NCBI GenBank assembly: GCA_035295845.1
Contig: DATGIF010000017.1
Location: forward strand, 124,001 to 188,000
Source: Palsa-892 sp035295845
GTDB taxonomy: Bacteria; Pseudomonadota; Alphaproteobacteria; Rhizobiales; Xanthobacteraceae
Direction of reading: 5' to 3'
DNA length: 64,000 bases
Shown piece after piece: positions 47,285-55,550 of this stretch. A program made the translations under genes and the position numbers. The notes beneath the pieces are model-generated. The model saw only the letters and a program-made list of their open reading frames with translations. It was not told the DNA's origin and searched no databases. The first letter of the stretch is position 1, and each line of letters starts with the position of its first letter.

Positions 47285-49693
47285 ATGCCGAAAGCCCAAA
47301 AGCCCTACCGCACCGCGCGCGGAACCCATCACGGCATGGCCGAGCGGCCGCAGCGGCATTTCGAGACCGAATCGCCGGTCACCGCCGCCGATCCGCGGCT
47401 CGCGGAGATGCTCGCGCAGAAGCCCGAAGACGATTACGTCCCCTCCGCCGGCGCCCTCGCCTCCGCAGAGGCGCTGCAAAAGCTCCTCGAAACCGGCCGG
47501 CCGGAATTCAAGGGCGTCGATTTTGTTCCGCACCGGCCCGAGCGGCCGCAGAAATTCGAGGGCGGCAAGCTGTTCGATCTCGTCTCGCCCTTTGAGCCGA
47601 AAGGCGACCAGCCGCACGCGATCGAAGAACTGGTGAAGAGCGCGCGTGAAGGCGAGCGCACGCAGGTGCTTCTCGGCGTCACTGGTTCCGGCAAGACCTA
47701 CACCATGGCGCAGGTGATCCACCGCCTGCAGCGGCCGGCGCTGATTCTCGCACCCAACAAGACGCTCGCCGCCCAGCTCTACGGCGAGTTCAAGAGCTTC
47801 TTTCCGGACAACGCCGTCGAGTATTTCGTCAGCTACTACGACTACTACACGCCGGAAGCCTACGTCCCGCGCACCGACACCTATATCGAGAAGGACTCCT
47901 CCATCAACGAACAGATCGATCGCATGCGCCACTCGGCGACGCGCGCCCTTCTTGAGCGCGACGATGTGATCGTCGTTGCCTCGGTGTCCTGCATCTACGG
48001 CATCGGCTCGGTCGAGACCTATTCGACGATGACCTTCGAGTTGAAGCGCGGCGGCAAAATCTCGCAGCGCGCGCTGATCGCCGACCTCGTGGCGCTGCAA
48101 TACCAGCGCTCCGACGCCGACTTTCACCGCGGTACCTTCCGTGTGCGCGGCGACGTGATCGAATTGTTTCCAGCGCACTACGAGGATCGCGCCTGGCGAA
48201 TTTCGCTGTTCGGCGACGAGATCGAGGCGATCCACGAATTCGATCCGCTCACCGGCGAGAAATTCGACGATCTCGAAGCGATCCGGGTCTACGCCAACTC
48301 GCACTACGTGACGCCGAAGCCGACGCTGCACCAGGCGATCTCCGGCATCAAGGCGGAGCTGAAGCTCCGGCTGGACCAGCTCAACCGTGCCAATCGCCTG
48401 CTGGAGGCACAGCGGCTCGAGCAGCGCGCGATGTTCGATCTCGAAATGCTTGCCGCCACCGGCGTCTGTTCCGGCATCGAGAATTATTCGCGCTATCTTA
48501 CCGGCCGCAAGCCGGGCGAGCCGCCGCCGACTTTGTTCGAATATCTTCCCGACAATGCGCTCGTCTTCGTCGACGAGAGCCACGTCACCGTGCCGCAGCT
48601 CGGCGGCATGTATCGCAGCGACTTCCGCCGCAAGGCGACGCTCGCCGAATACGGTTTCCGGCTGCCGTCCTGCATGGACAACCGCCCGCTCCGTTTCGAG
48701 GAATGGAACGCGATGCGGCCGCAAACCGTGTGCGTGTCCGCAACCCCCGGCCCGTGGGAGATGAACGAGGCCCACGGCGTGTTCGCGGAACAGGTGATCC
48801 GGCCCACCGGCCTCACCGATCCCGAGGTGACCATCCGCCCCGCGCGCACCCAGGTCGACGATCTGATCGGCGAGGTGAAGGCAACGGCGCAAAAGGGCTA
48901 CCGCGCCCTCGTCACCACGCTGACCAAGCGCATGGCCGAGGACCTGACCGAATACCTGCACGAGCAGGGTGTGCGCGTGCGCTACATGCATTCCGATATC
49001 GATACGATCGAGAGAATCGAGATCATTCGCGATCTCCGGCTTGGGGCCTTCGACTGCCTCGTCGGCATCAACCTTTTGCGCGAGGGTCTCGACATTCCCG
49101 AATGCGCTTTGGTCGGCATTCTCGACGCGGACAAGGAAGGGTTTCTGCGCAGTGAAACCTCGCTGATCCAGACCATCGGCCGCGCCGCCCGTAACGTTGA
49201 GGGCCGCGTCATCCTCTATGCCGACACGATGACCGGCTCGATCAAGCGCGCAATCGCCGAGACTGACCGCCGCCGCGCCAAGCAAAAGGCCTGGAACGAA
49301 GCGAACGGGATCACGCCGGAAAGCGTAAAGCGCGAGATCGCCGACATCACCAATTCGATTTACGAACGTGACCGCGTGACAGTGGACGCCGGGCTCTCCG
49401 ACGATGTGGCGACGCTAGGTCACAACTTCGAGGCGGTGCTCACGGACCTCGAGGAGCGCATGAAGGAGGCCGCCGGCAACCTCGAATTCGAGGAGGCGGC
49501 ACGGCTGCGTGATGAGATCAAGCGGCTCCGTTCCATTGAGCTCGCGGTCAGCGACGACCCGTCCGCGCGGCTCCCGGTCCGCGCCACGACGCCCGCCCGC
49601 CTCGGCGGCGGCACGGCGAGCAAGCCGTTTCGGACCCCCTTCTCGCGCGGCGGCAAGGCCGGCACGCGAACTTTAAAGACCAATCGGCGTTAG
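47285..49693 (+). CDS. uvrB: UvrABC excinuclease subunit B
   Basis: The 802-aa helicase-like subunit verifies DNA damage and loads UvrC in nucleotide excision repair. Walker A is GVTGSGKT (131-138), preceded by about 92 extra residues relative to E. coli UvrB. The damage-binding hairpin EYFVSYYDYYTPEAYVP, the DESH box (VFVDESHVTVPQL), motif VI (SLIQTIGRAARN) and a C-terminal UVR domain (MKEAAGNLEFEEAARLRDEI) are present. The first ATG in phase after the divergent DUF1800 promoter (47285) is chosen. uvrC lies 10 kb downstream. Confidence 0.97.
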   Translation: MPKAQKPYRTARGTHHGMAERPQRHFETESPVTAADPRLAEMLAQKPEDDYVPSAGALASAEALQKLLETGRPEFKGVDFVPHRPERPQKFEGGKLFDLVSPFEPKGDQPHAIEELVKSAREGERTQVLLGVTGSGKTYTMAQVIHRLQRPALILAPNKTLAAQLYGEFKSFFPDNAVEYFVSYYDYYTPEAYVPRTDTYIEKDSSINEQIDRMRHSATRALLERDDVIVVASVSCIYGIGSVETYSTMTFELKRGGKISQRALIADLVALQYQRSDADFHRGTFRVRGDVIELFPAHYEDRAWRISLFGDEIEAIHEFDPLTGEKFDDLEAIRVYANSHYVTPKPTLHQAISGIKAELKLRLDQLNRANRLLEAQRLEQRAMFDLEMLAATGVCSGIENYSRYLTGRKPGEPPPTLFEYLPDNALVFVDESHVTVPQLGGMYRSDFRRKATLAEYGFRLPSCMDNRPLRFEEWNAMRPQTVCVSATPGPWEMNEAHGVFAEQVIRPTGLTDPEVTIRPARTQVDDLIGEVKATAQKGYRALVTTLTKRMAEDLTEYLHEQGVRVRYMHSDIDTIERIEIIRDLRLGAFDCLVGINLLREGLDIPECALVGILDADKEGFLRSETSLIQTIGRAARNVEGRVILYADTMTGSIKRAIAETDRRRAKQKAWNEANGITPESVKREIADITNSIYERDRVTVDAGLSDDVATLGHNFEAVLTDLEERMKEAAGNLEFEEAARLRDEIKRLRSIELAVSDDPSARLPVRATTPARLGGGTASKPFRTPFSRGGKAGTRTLKTNRR

Positions 49694-49732
49694 GCCTTTT
49701 TCTCGCCCATCTCCCCACGCTAGAAGAAGCCA

Positions 49733-50062
49733 ATGCCCCAGCCCCTGGCCCCGCGACAATTTGCCCGCGCGCGCTCCTTTATGGCGCGGAATGCGCTCGT
49801 TTCGGCGGCGCTAGCATTCACGCTCGCCGCCTGTGCCTCCGGCGGAGACACATCGTTCACCCATATGAGCGGCTCCGAGCGGCAGGCTGCTCTCGACAGC
49901 CTGAAAGGCGACGTGCCGCCGCAATCGACCGAAATGGCGCGCGGCCAGTGCTGGATGAAGTACGAAAATACCAAGGTCGCGCACGATCTCGACGAGAAAA
50001 TGAAGCTCGTCGACCAATGCATGGAGGAGAAGAAGCGGAAATATCCGCTGGTCGTGCAGTAA
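49733..50062 (+). CDS. Small lipoprotein, paralog 1 (QCWMKYEN family)
   Basis: The 109-aa protein has a lipobox LAAC with Cys34 (cleavage before Cys). The mature part contains ARGQCWMKYENTKVAHDLDE and VDQCMEEKK. The same QCWMKYEN...DLD...LVD-C motif occurs in the lipoprotein at 51752, so the two are paralogs. ATG 49781 is an alternative start that gives a more compact signal peptide. Function is unknown. It precedes the FecR gene. Confidence 0.72.
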   Translation: MPQPLAPRQFARARSFMARNALVSAALAFTLAACASGGDTSFTHMSGSERQAALDSLKGDVPPQSTEMARGQCWMKYENTKVAHDLDEKMKLVDQCMEEKKRKYPLVVQ

Positions 50063-50089
50063 TTGCCGGAAATAATTAGGAGCGCCGAT

Positions 50090-50983
50090 ATGTTTGCGCG
50101 TCATTTGATGTTCGCCGTTGCGGCGGTCTCGACGGCCCTGTTGTTTTCTCCCGGGAACGCCCGTGCCGACGCCATCGGCGACGTGGTCTCGGTCGTCCCT
50201 TCGGCGCGGGATGAACGCGCCAGCGGCGCTCGGGAGCTTTCGATCAATGATCCGCTGGAGCAGAACGACCGCGTCATCACCACCGGTGACGGCTCGGTCT
50301 ACATTCATTTCATCGACGACACTGTGCTGACGATCGGCGCCAATTCCGAGGTCATCCTCGACAAATTTGTCTTCGACGGCGACAAGGCGAAAAACGCGGT
50401 GATCGAAATCACGCGCGGCACGCTCCGCTTTGTCACCGGCAGCTCCGACCATTCCGCCTATCAGATCAAGACGCCGGTTGCCAGCATCGGTGTGCGCGGC
50501 ACCACCATCGACGTCGGCTATGAGAACGACCGCATGATCTACAACACGGTGGAAGGCCTCGGCATCGTCTGCCACACCAGCGCCGGCTGCCAGGAAGTGC
50601 GTGCGGGCTCGGCACCGCTTGCGCTGACGCGCGCGGGCTTCGGGCGTGCGACACCGGCGGAAGCGGCGCGCATGCTGAACAACATCAACCGTTCGCACAA
50701 CATCCTGGCAACGCGCATCGGCCGCAATCCGGGCAATATGCTGGCCTTCGCCCGCGACCACGGTCGCATCCAATCGCTCGCGGGACGGCAGGGATTCGGC
50801 CGGAACTATTTCGGACAAAAAGGTTTCGAGCAGAAGGGCTTTGGTCAGAAAGGATTTGAACAAAAAGGCTTCGGGCAGAAATTCCAGCAACAGAATCTCG
50901 GGCAGAAACCGGGGCTCTTCCAGCGCTTCAATCAGCGCTTCGGCGGGAAGTGGCGGCAGGATAAGAAGCAGGATCAAAAATAA
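50090..50983 (+). CDS. FecR-domain periplasmic protein with Gln/Lys/Gly-Phe repeats
   Basis: The 297-aa protein has a signal peptide, then a FecR domain (~residues 30-150: DRVITTGDGSVYIHFIDDTVLTIGANSEVIL and TPVASIGVRGTTIDV). The C-terminal third is Arg/Gln-rich and holds five tandem pentapeptides alternating GFGQK and GFEQK. FecR domains bind ligands or cell-wall sugars. No anti-sigma TM is present, so it is not the classic FecR. ATG 50090 has AGGAG upstream; the TTG at 50063 is rejected. Confidence 0.82.
   Translation: MFARHLMFAVAAVSTALLFSPGNARADAIGDVVSVVPSARDERASGARELSINDPLEQNDRVITTGDGSVYIHFIDDTVLTIGANSEVILDKFVFDGDKAKNAVIEITRGTLRFVTGSSDHSAYQIKTPVASIGVRGTTIDVGYENDRMIYNTVEGLGIVCHTSAGCQEVRAGSAPLALTRAGFGRATPAEAARMLNNINRSHNILATRIGRNPGNMLAFARDHGRIQSLAGRQGFGRNYFGQKGFEQKGFGQKGFEQKGFGQKFQQQNLGQKPGLFQRFNQRFGGKWRQDKKQDQK
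50810..50881 (+). repeat. Tandem 15-bp coding repeats in the FecR protein
   Basis: Five units encode (G)FGQK-GFEQK-GFGQK-GFEQK-GFGQK. DNA copies differ at third positions while the amino acids are unchanged, apart from the G/E alternation. Confidence 0.8.
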
Positions 50984-51007
50984 CTCTCGGGCGCCGGGAC
51001 CAGAGCC

Positions 51008-51667
51008 ATGCAATACGCCGACGCCATGAAGCCGACGCTTCGTCCGCTCGCCCTGCTCATCGCACTTCTCGCCTGGGCGGCACTGGCGCTGCAGTTCGTA
51101 CTCGTCTTGCACTATTCCGCCGCGGCCGGACGGTCACTTCTTGATGCGCTCGCGCGCTATTTCAGTTTCTTCACCATCCTGACCAATCTCCTTGTGGCCG
51201 CCTTGCTTACCGGCGCGCTCGTCAGCCGCGATCCAGACAGCCTCTTCAAGCGCGTGAGCGTGCAATCGGCCGCCGTCGTCTACATTCTCGTCGTCATGCT
51301 GATCTATTTCCTGCTGCTTCGTGGCAGCTGGACCCCGCACGGCACGCAGTTCATCGCCGACACGCTTTTGCATTATGTGGTGCCGCCGCTCTATGCGCTT
51401 TACTGGCTCGCCGGCGTTCCGAAGGGCCGCCTTGCCTGGAGCGATCCGCTGCGCTGGCTCGCCTGGCCGTCCGTCTATTTTTTCTACAATCTCGCGCTCG
51501 GCGCCGCCCGCGGCGAATATCCCTATCGCTTCATCGACCCCGGCGCGCTCGGTTATCCCCGCACCTTCCTGAACGGCGTGATGCTCGCCATTGTGTTTTT
51601 GGCGCTGGGGCTCGCGCTGGTGGCCGTCGATCGGGCGATGGGAAAAGACGCACGGTTGAGACTTTAG
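51008..51667 (+). CDS. Pr6Pr family membrane protein
   Basis: The 219-aa protein has about six membrane helices (TLRPLALLIALLAWAALALQ at the start) with the FFTILTNLLVAALL segment and the LHYVVPPLYALYWL and YPYRFIDPGALGYPRTFLNG blocks that define the bacterial Pr6Pr family. It may bind a small lipid. No enzymatic motif is visible. It sits between the FecR gene and the second lipoprotein gene; the three follow closely on the same strand. Confidence 0.88.
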   Translation: MQYADAMKPTLRPLALLIALLAWAALALQFVLVLHYSAAAGRSLLDALARYFSFFTILTNLLVAALLTGALVSRDPDSLFKRVSVQSAAVVYILVVMLIYFLLLRGSWTPHGTQFIADTLLHYVVPPLYALYWLAGVPKGRLAWSDPLRWLAWPSVYFFYNLALGAARGEYPYRFIDPGALGYPRTFLNGVMLAIVFLALGLALVAVDRAMGKDARLRL

Positions 51668-51751
51668 CTTGCCGGCAAGAACGAACCCGACAAGCAACGT
51701 CGTCTCCGCTATAATGCGGCAGCGACCTCAGCGTTCAGAGAACCCCGCCGT

Positions 51752-52015
51752 ATGATTGATTCAAAACCCGCTTTATCGATCCGCGCGCTGGCGCTTTTCA
51801 CCGCTATCCTGCTCACCGCCTGTGCTGGCGCCGCCGATCAAGCGAAGCCGGTCGCGGCGGACGGCGAGCCGGTGCCGACTACGGCGGAACAGGCAAAAAC
51901 GCAATGCTGGATGAAATACGAGAACAAGTCGGCGCCGCGCGACCTCGACAAGCGTTTGGCGCTCGTCGACAAATGCATTGACGAGAAAATGAAGCTAATG
52001 CCGCCGGCGCAATAA
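51752..52015 (+). CDS. Small lipoprotein, paralog 2 (QCWMKYEN family)
   Basis: The 87-aa protein has a lipobox LTAC with Cys24. The mature part ends with QCWMKYENKSAPRDLDKRL and VDKCIDEKMK, the same motif as the lipoprotein at 49733. The two Cys may form a disulfide. Function is unknown. A short gap follows the Pr6Pr gene. Confidence 0.72.
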   Translation: MIDSKPALSIRALALFTAILLTACAGAADQAKPVAADGEPVPTTAEQAKTQCWMKYENKSAPRDLDKRLALVDKCIDEKMKLMPPAQ

Positions 52016-52067
52016 GCGCGGCGAACCCGGCAGGCGCTCAGGCGTTGTCCGGAAAAGGAAACGCACC

Positions 52068-52517
52068 ATGCCCCGCGTCCTCGGCGTCGATCATCTCGTT
52101 ATCCGCGTCAGCGACTTCAAAAAATCAAAGACGTTCTACGGCAAGCTCCTGGGTTTTCTCGGCTTCAAGCCGATGGAGCATTATGCGGACGCCGCCGGCT
52201 GGTCGAACGGCAAGACACGTTTCTGGATTGGCGAAGCCGATGCCGAAGGCAAGAAGCACAAGCACCGCATCGGCAACATCGGCTTTCATCACTATGCCTT
52301 CGAATTGGGAAGCCGCGCCGAAGTCGATGCGCTCGGCGCCTTCGTGCAGGAGCTCGGCGCGACGATCGTGGATCCGCCGGGCGAATATTACGACGACTAT
52401 TATGCCGTGTTCTTCCTCGACCCCGACGGCTTGAAGCTCGAAGGCATGAAATATGGCGAGGCGAAGAGAAGGCGGGCGGCGAAGAAGACGGGAAAACGCC
52501 GCAAGCGGCGGAAATAA
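52068..52517 (+). CDS. VOC family protein (glyoxalase/dioxygenase fold)
   Basis: The 149-aa protein begins VLGVDHLVIRVSDFKKSKTFYGKLLG and has a second betaalphabeta half with GFHHYAFELGSRAEV and FFLDPDGLKLEGM. Metal ligands of a VOC enzyme would be His9, His74-75 and Glu near 127. The reaction is unknown (glyoxalase, dioxygenase or resistance). The C-terminal tail is strongly basic (KRRRAAKKTGKRRKRRK), which is unusual and could bind nucleic acid or membrane. Its start has a GGAAAAGGA SD. Confidence 0.87.
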   Translation: MPRVLGVDHLVIRVSDFKKSKTFYGKLLGFLGFKPMEHYADAAGWSNGKTRFWIGEADAEGKKHKHRIGNIGFHHYAFELGSRAEVDALGAFVQELGATIVDPPGEYYDDYYAVFFLDPDGLKLEGMKYGEAKRRRAAKKTGKRRKRRK

Positions 52518-52581
52518 ATAGCGGCAACCGCGGATTCGACAGATTTTGCCCACGGCGCTAGGATTTTGGTGCGGCGAAAAC

Positions 52582-52609
52582 GCGAGGAATGGGGGCCTGA
52601 ATTCCTCGC
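52582..52609 (+). promoter_or_regulatory. Leader hairpin upstream of the His-rich gene
   Basis: GCGAGGAAT (52582-52590) and ATTCCTCGC (52601-52609) form a 9-bp stem with a 10-nt loop, ending 18 bp before the ATG at 52628. It could be an operator or an mRNA structure that modulates translation. Confidence 0.4.
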
Positions 52610-52627
52610 ACGGGACAGGGACAGGCG

Positions 52628-53056
52628 ATGAAAAAGTTGTTCGCGTACGCCGCGATCGCCCTTTTTGGCGCGGGCGCAGTTCTTCTTACCAGCCATGGCA
52701 ATGCCAAGCCCGGCTTTGGCGGCGGCGGATTCAAGCCCTGGGCTTTCGCCCATCACCATCACTTCGCGCACCCGCATCATTTCGCGTTTGCGCACTTTGC
52801 TCATCGTCACCGCTTTGCGCGTAACTTCGACTTCGGCTTCCCCGGCTTTTACGACTACGGCACGCCTTATGCCTATGTGGAGCCCCAGATCATCGAGGTG
52901 CCGCAGGAAAACAGCGACGTCACCGGCGCGATTGATCCGCGCCGCGTGTCGGTCTGGCGCGGATACGGTCCGAACGGCGCCGCTTGCGGGGTGCAGGACG
53001 TGACCGTGCCCGCTTCCCAAGGCGGCGAAACAACGGTCCGCATCATTCGCTGCTGA
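52628..53056 (+). CDS. Secreted His-rich protein
   Basis: The 142-aa protein has a signal (to ~residue 26) and a Gly/His/Phe-rich segment at residues 31-63 that holds ten His (HHHH at 42-45 and FAHPHHFAFAHFAHRHRFAR). It may bind metal. The second half (VEVPQENSDV and GYGPNGAACGVQDVT) has two Cys near the end (AACGV and IIRC). No family is recognised; function is unknown. Confidence 0.72.
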   Translation: MKKLFAYAAIALFGAGAVLLTSHGNAKPGFGGGGFKPWAFAHHHHFAHPHHFAFAHFAHRHRFARNFDFGFPGFYDYGTPYAYVEPQIIEVPQENSDVTGAIDPRRVSVWRGYGPNGAACGVQDVTVPASQGGETTVRIIRC

Positions 53057-53077
53057 ACACTCCCGCCGCGGCGGCTC

Positions 53078-53566
53078 TCAGTTTCGCAACATCGGCTTGA
53101 TGCGGCCATAGAGCTGATCCGTCGCGGCGGCGACCTGCTCGACCATGCTCTTGAAGTAGCCGTCGTCGATGCTGTCGGGGATGTCGGCGCGCACGAACGC
53201 GTCGCCGTCGCCGTCGATGCCGACCTTGACGTAGTCGAAATCCTGATTCGCCTTGAGCAGGAGCAGCATGAAATTCGCCGATGCGGGCAGCCGCGCCTTG
53301 TCTGCGGGGTTGGCATAGATGACGAAGATGTTGTTCTTCTCCTTGTTGCTCGCCGAAAGGATCATCTTGAATTTCGGCAGCTGCTTACCGGTGAAATCGA
53401 TCGTCCAGGTATTGTCGTTGACCTTGGTCGAGGTATAGCCGCTTTTCTTGATGAGTTCCTCGAGCTTCGCCGCCGAGCCTTCTGCAAAGGCCGCCGCCGG
53501 AAAAATGAGCCAGAGCAAAACCGGCGCGAAAACAAAGAGGCCGCGCCGAAAGACATTGCCGCGCAT
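53078..53566 (-). CDS. YbjN-like/T3SS-chaperone-fold secreted protein
   Basis: The 162-aa protein has a signal peptide (MRGNVFRRGLFVFAPVLLWL, cleavage before EGS). The mature domain (KLEELIKKSGYTSTKVNDNT and WTIDFTGKQLPKFKMIL) resembles the YbjN/type III chaperone-like alpha-beta fold, here exported. Function is unknown. The start at 53566 has GGAG 9 nt upstream. It converges with the His-rich gene and is transcribed away from the terminator at 53.69 kb. Confidence 0.75.
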   Translation of the reverse strand: MRGNVFRRGLFVFAPVLLWLIFPAAAFAEGSAAKLEELIKKSGYTSTKVNDNTWTIDFTGKQLPKFKMILSASNKEKNNIFVIYANPADKARLPASANFMLLLLKANQDFDYVKVGIDGDGDAFVRADIPDSIDDGYFKSMVEQVAAATDQLYGRIKPMLRN

Positions 53567-53680
53567 TTTATGGGACTCCCGCTGAAGCAAAATACGGCGA
53601 TGATTCTCTCGCAATCGCGCCGTGCATACGCCGACAATGCGGCCGTTGCTAGCCTGCCGCCGAGGTACCGCCGCTACAAT

Positions 53681-53709
53681 AAAAACCCCTCCTCCGGGCG
53701 GAGGAGGGG
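53681..53709 (-). terminator. Terminator after the glycine-zipper gene
   Basis: CCCCTCCTCCG (53686-53696) and CGGAGGAGGGG (53699-53709) form a stem; on the minus strand it is followed by TTTTT (revcomp of 53681-53685). It lies 26 bp after the stop at 53736. Confidence 0.85.
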
Positions 53710-53735
53710 GAATTCAAAGCCCAGGCTATTCGATC

Positions 53736-54029
53736 TTACTTCGCGGTCATGTTCTTCAACACGCCGACGATGATCATCAGGATCGCGCCGCCGACGCCGC
53801 CGCCAGCCACCTGGCCGACGATCGAACCCCAATCCATGTTGCTTGCAGCCGTGGCAAGCGCCGGCACCAGCGCCTGCAAAATCTGACCGCCGATACCGCC
53901 GCCGACGATTCCGGCAATCGAATTTCCGAGCGTGCCGAGGCTGTAGTCCTTCAGGGCGGAACCGGCGACATTGCCGCCGATCGCGCCGGCGATGAGCTGA
54001 ATGATCAGATTGACGAGTGTTCCCGACAT
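53736..54029 (-). CDS. Small glycine-zipper membrane protein, 97 aa
   Basis: The 97-aa protein is hydrophobic throughout with Gly at four-residue spacing (AGAIGGNVAGSAL, GGGIGGQILQ and VGQVAGGGVGGAILMI). It has two to three membrane segments. The glycine zippers suggest helix packing or oligomerisation. No enzymatic motif is present. Function is unknown. A terminator follows its stop. Confidence 0.75.
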   Translation of the reverse strand: MSGTLVNLIIQLIAGAIGGNVAGSALKDYSLGTLGNSIAGIVGGGIGGQILQALVPALATAASNMDWGSIVGQVAGGGVGGAILMIIVGVLKNMTAK

Positions 54030-54296
54030 GACACTCCTCCCGTAGCCCCTTGGCCAAAGGCGCCGACGCGGGGCTGCGTTGCGGCGCCAAGAAGAAGCCT
54101 AATCGCTTATGCGAAACAGTAAACCGTATTCCGCCACCCGTGCACTTGTGATTCGGCAACGGACACGGTGCTTTCGCGGCAACTCCGAAATCATGCAAAG
54201 CAAAGTATCGTAACAGCGCTGCGACAGCGTCAATGCAATCGCGCTGCAGCACAAGCAGCTAAACCAAGTATACCAAGCGGAACGGGCGCGCTTCGA

Positions 54297-54869
54297 TCAG
54301 CGCGAGACGAGACGATTTCGCGGCGCAAGATGCGCGGCAAGAATCGCAATCGCAACGCCAATGGCGCTGTAGGCGAGCGTGCTGGTCAGATAATCGGGGA
54401 AATAGCGCACGACGCGGCGCGCATATTCCGCAACGCCCATGGAATCCTCGAAGCCGCCGCCGAAATAGTAGCCGATATTCGAAAAGACGAAGAAAGCGAC
54501 GAGCCCGCCGCAGCAGGCGCCAACGAGTTTGGCGATGCTAAAAGCGTCGAGCTTGTCCGTCATACGAACGAGCCGCCCCGCGAGCCACAGCGAAGCATAG
54601 GCAGGAATCATCATGCCATAGCCGGTGGTGACGCAAACCGATTCGACGCCCACGACCTTGATCGCCGCAAGATCGAGCAGGAACGCCTCCGCCAGGAAAG
54701 CGACGAACCAGAGCGGATTGCCGATCAGAAGACCGGCGAGAAAGAACACCGCGGTCGAAGCATCGGGAGCCAAGTGGCCGGCGCCGAAATGATCGATGCG
54801 GGTCGCCGCCATCAACACGGTCATGGCGAAGAGGGCGATCCGCTCGCCGCGCGTGTCGAAAACGAACAT
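54297..54869 (-). CDS. Integral membrane protein, resembles small cobalamin-uptake permease-like family
   Basis: The 190-aa protein has about six membrane helices. FGAGHLAPDASTAVFFLAGL and AEAFLLDLAAIKVVGVESVC, VTTGYGMMIPAYASLWLAGR resemble a family often annotated as cobalamin ABC transporter in proteobacteria, sometimes near B12 riboswitches. No riboswitch is visible upstream here, and no ATPase gene is near. The assignment is a guess from pattern memory. The start ATG at 54869 follows GGAGGCC (in a GGCCTCC region) immediately upstream. Confidence 0.55.
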   Translation of the reverse strand: MFVFDTRGERIALFAMTVLMAATRIDHFGAGHLAPDASTAVFFLAGLLIGNPLWFVAFLAEAFLLDLAAIKVVGVESVCVTTGYGMMIPAYASLWLAGRLVRMTDKLDAFSIAKLVGACCGGLVAFFVFSNIGYYFGGGFEDSMGVAEYARRVVRYFPDYLTSTLAYSAIGVAIAILAAHLAPRNRLVSR

Positions 54870-55048
54870 TCAGGCCTCCGTGTGCTTGACCGCAAGCGAT
54901 CCGTCCTCAAGCTAATCAGCCGCATCCCGCGAGGCAAGGGCGCTCGAACCTTTTAACTCCGCGGGTTTCTCCGCGCCGGGCCGCCATCGAACGCCCTTGA
55001 CCCCCGCCCTTCGCCGCCGCATCGTCGCGGCCGGGACAGGAGCAAGAC

Positions 55049-55510
55049 ATGAAGAAAAGCGCAGGGGTTTTGGGCGCGGTATTGAGCGCGGTGCTCGCGC
55101 TGACGGCGGCCGCACCGGCTCGGGCAGCGAGCTGGCTCGAGATGAATTTCTATCTTTTCGGCGGGCCCCGCTACGACGCTTGGCTCCCGGCCTGCGACAA
55201 TCCGCTGGCGCTCGCCAAGATCGATATCCACTTCGTGATGAAGGAACTCCGCTTCTGGACGCCTGGCCTTTTCATCAGTCAGTTCGGCGAAGTGCGAGAG
55301 GTCGCCTATCGTCCATGGGGCGAGCATGCGATCCCGCGCCGTTTTTGCGTCGCAAAGACGCTCATGTCCGACGGCACCGAAACCGTGACCTACTATTCAA
55401 TCGTCGAAGATCAGGGCTTCGCCGGCGCGGCCTTCGGCGTCGAATGGTGCGTGATGGGCTACGACCGCAACATGGCCTACTCGCCGCGCTGCAAGATGGC
55501 GCAGCCCTGA
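55049..55510 (+). CDS. Secreted hypothetical protein preceding RNase T2
   Basis: The 153-aa protein has a signal peptide (to ARAAS, ~residue 27). It contains Cys49, Cys99, Cys134 and Cys148, an even number that could form two disulfides. ASWLEMNFYLFGGPRYDAWL and VEWCVMGYDRNMAYSPRC are its notable segments. No family is recognised. It starts 40 bp before the RNase T2 gene and likely shares its transcript. Confidence 0.72.
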   Translation: MKKSAGVLGAVLSAVLALTAAAPARAASWLEMNFYLFGGPRYDAWLPACDNPLALAKIDIHFVMKELRFWTPGLFISQFGEVREVAYRPWGEHAIPRRFCVAKTLMSDGTETVTYYSIVEDQGFAGAAFGVEWCVMGYDRNMAYSPRCKMAQP

Positions 55511-55550
55511 GGATTGCCGCGTTTAAGCAAGAAAAACCGGGAGGCAGTTG

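Noticed and set aside
47171..49285. 704-codon minus-strand ORF opposite uvrB
   Set aside because: Antisense of uvrB, no recognisable protein.
54870..55048. Cobalamin riboswitch upstream of the membrane protein
   Set aside because: No convincing B12-box or conserved stem found by eye.
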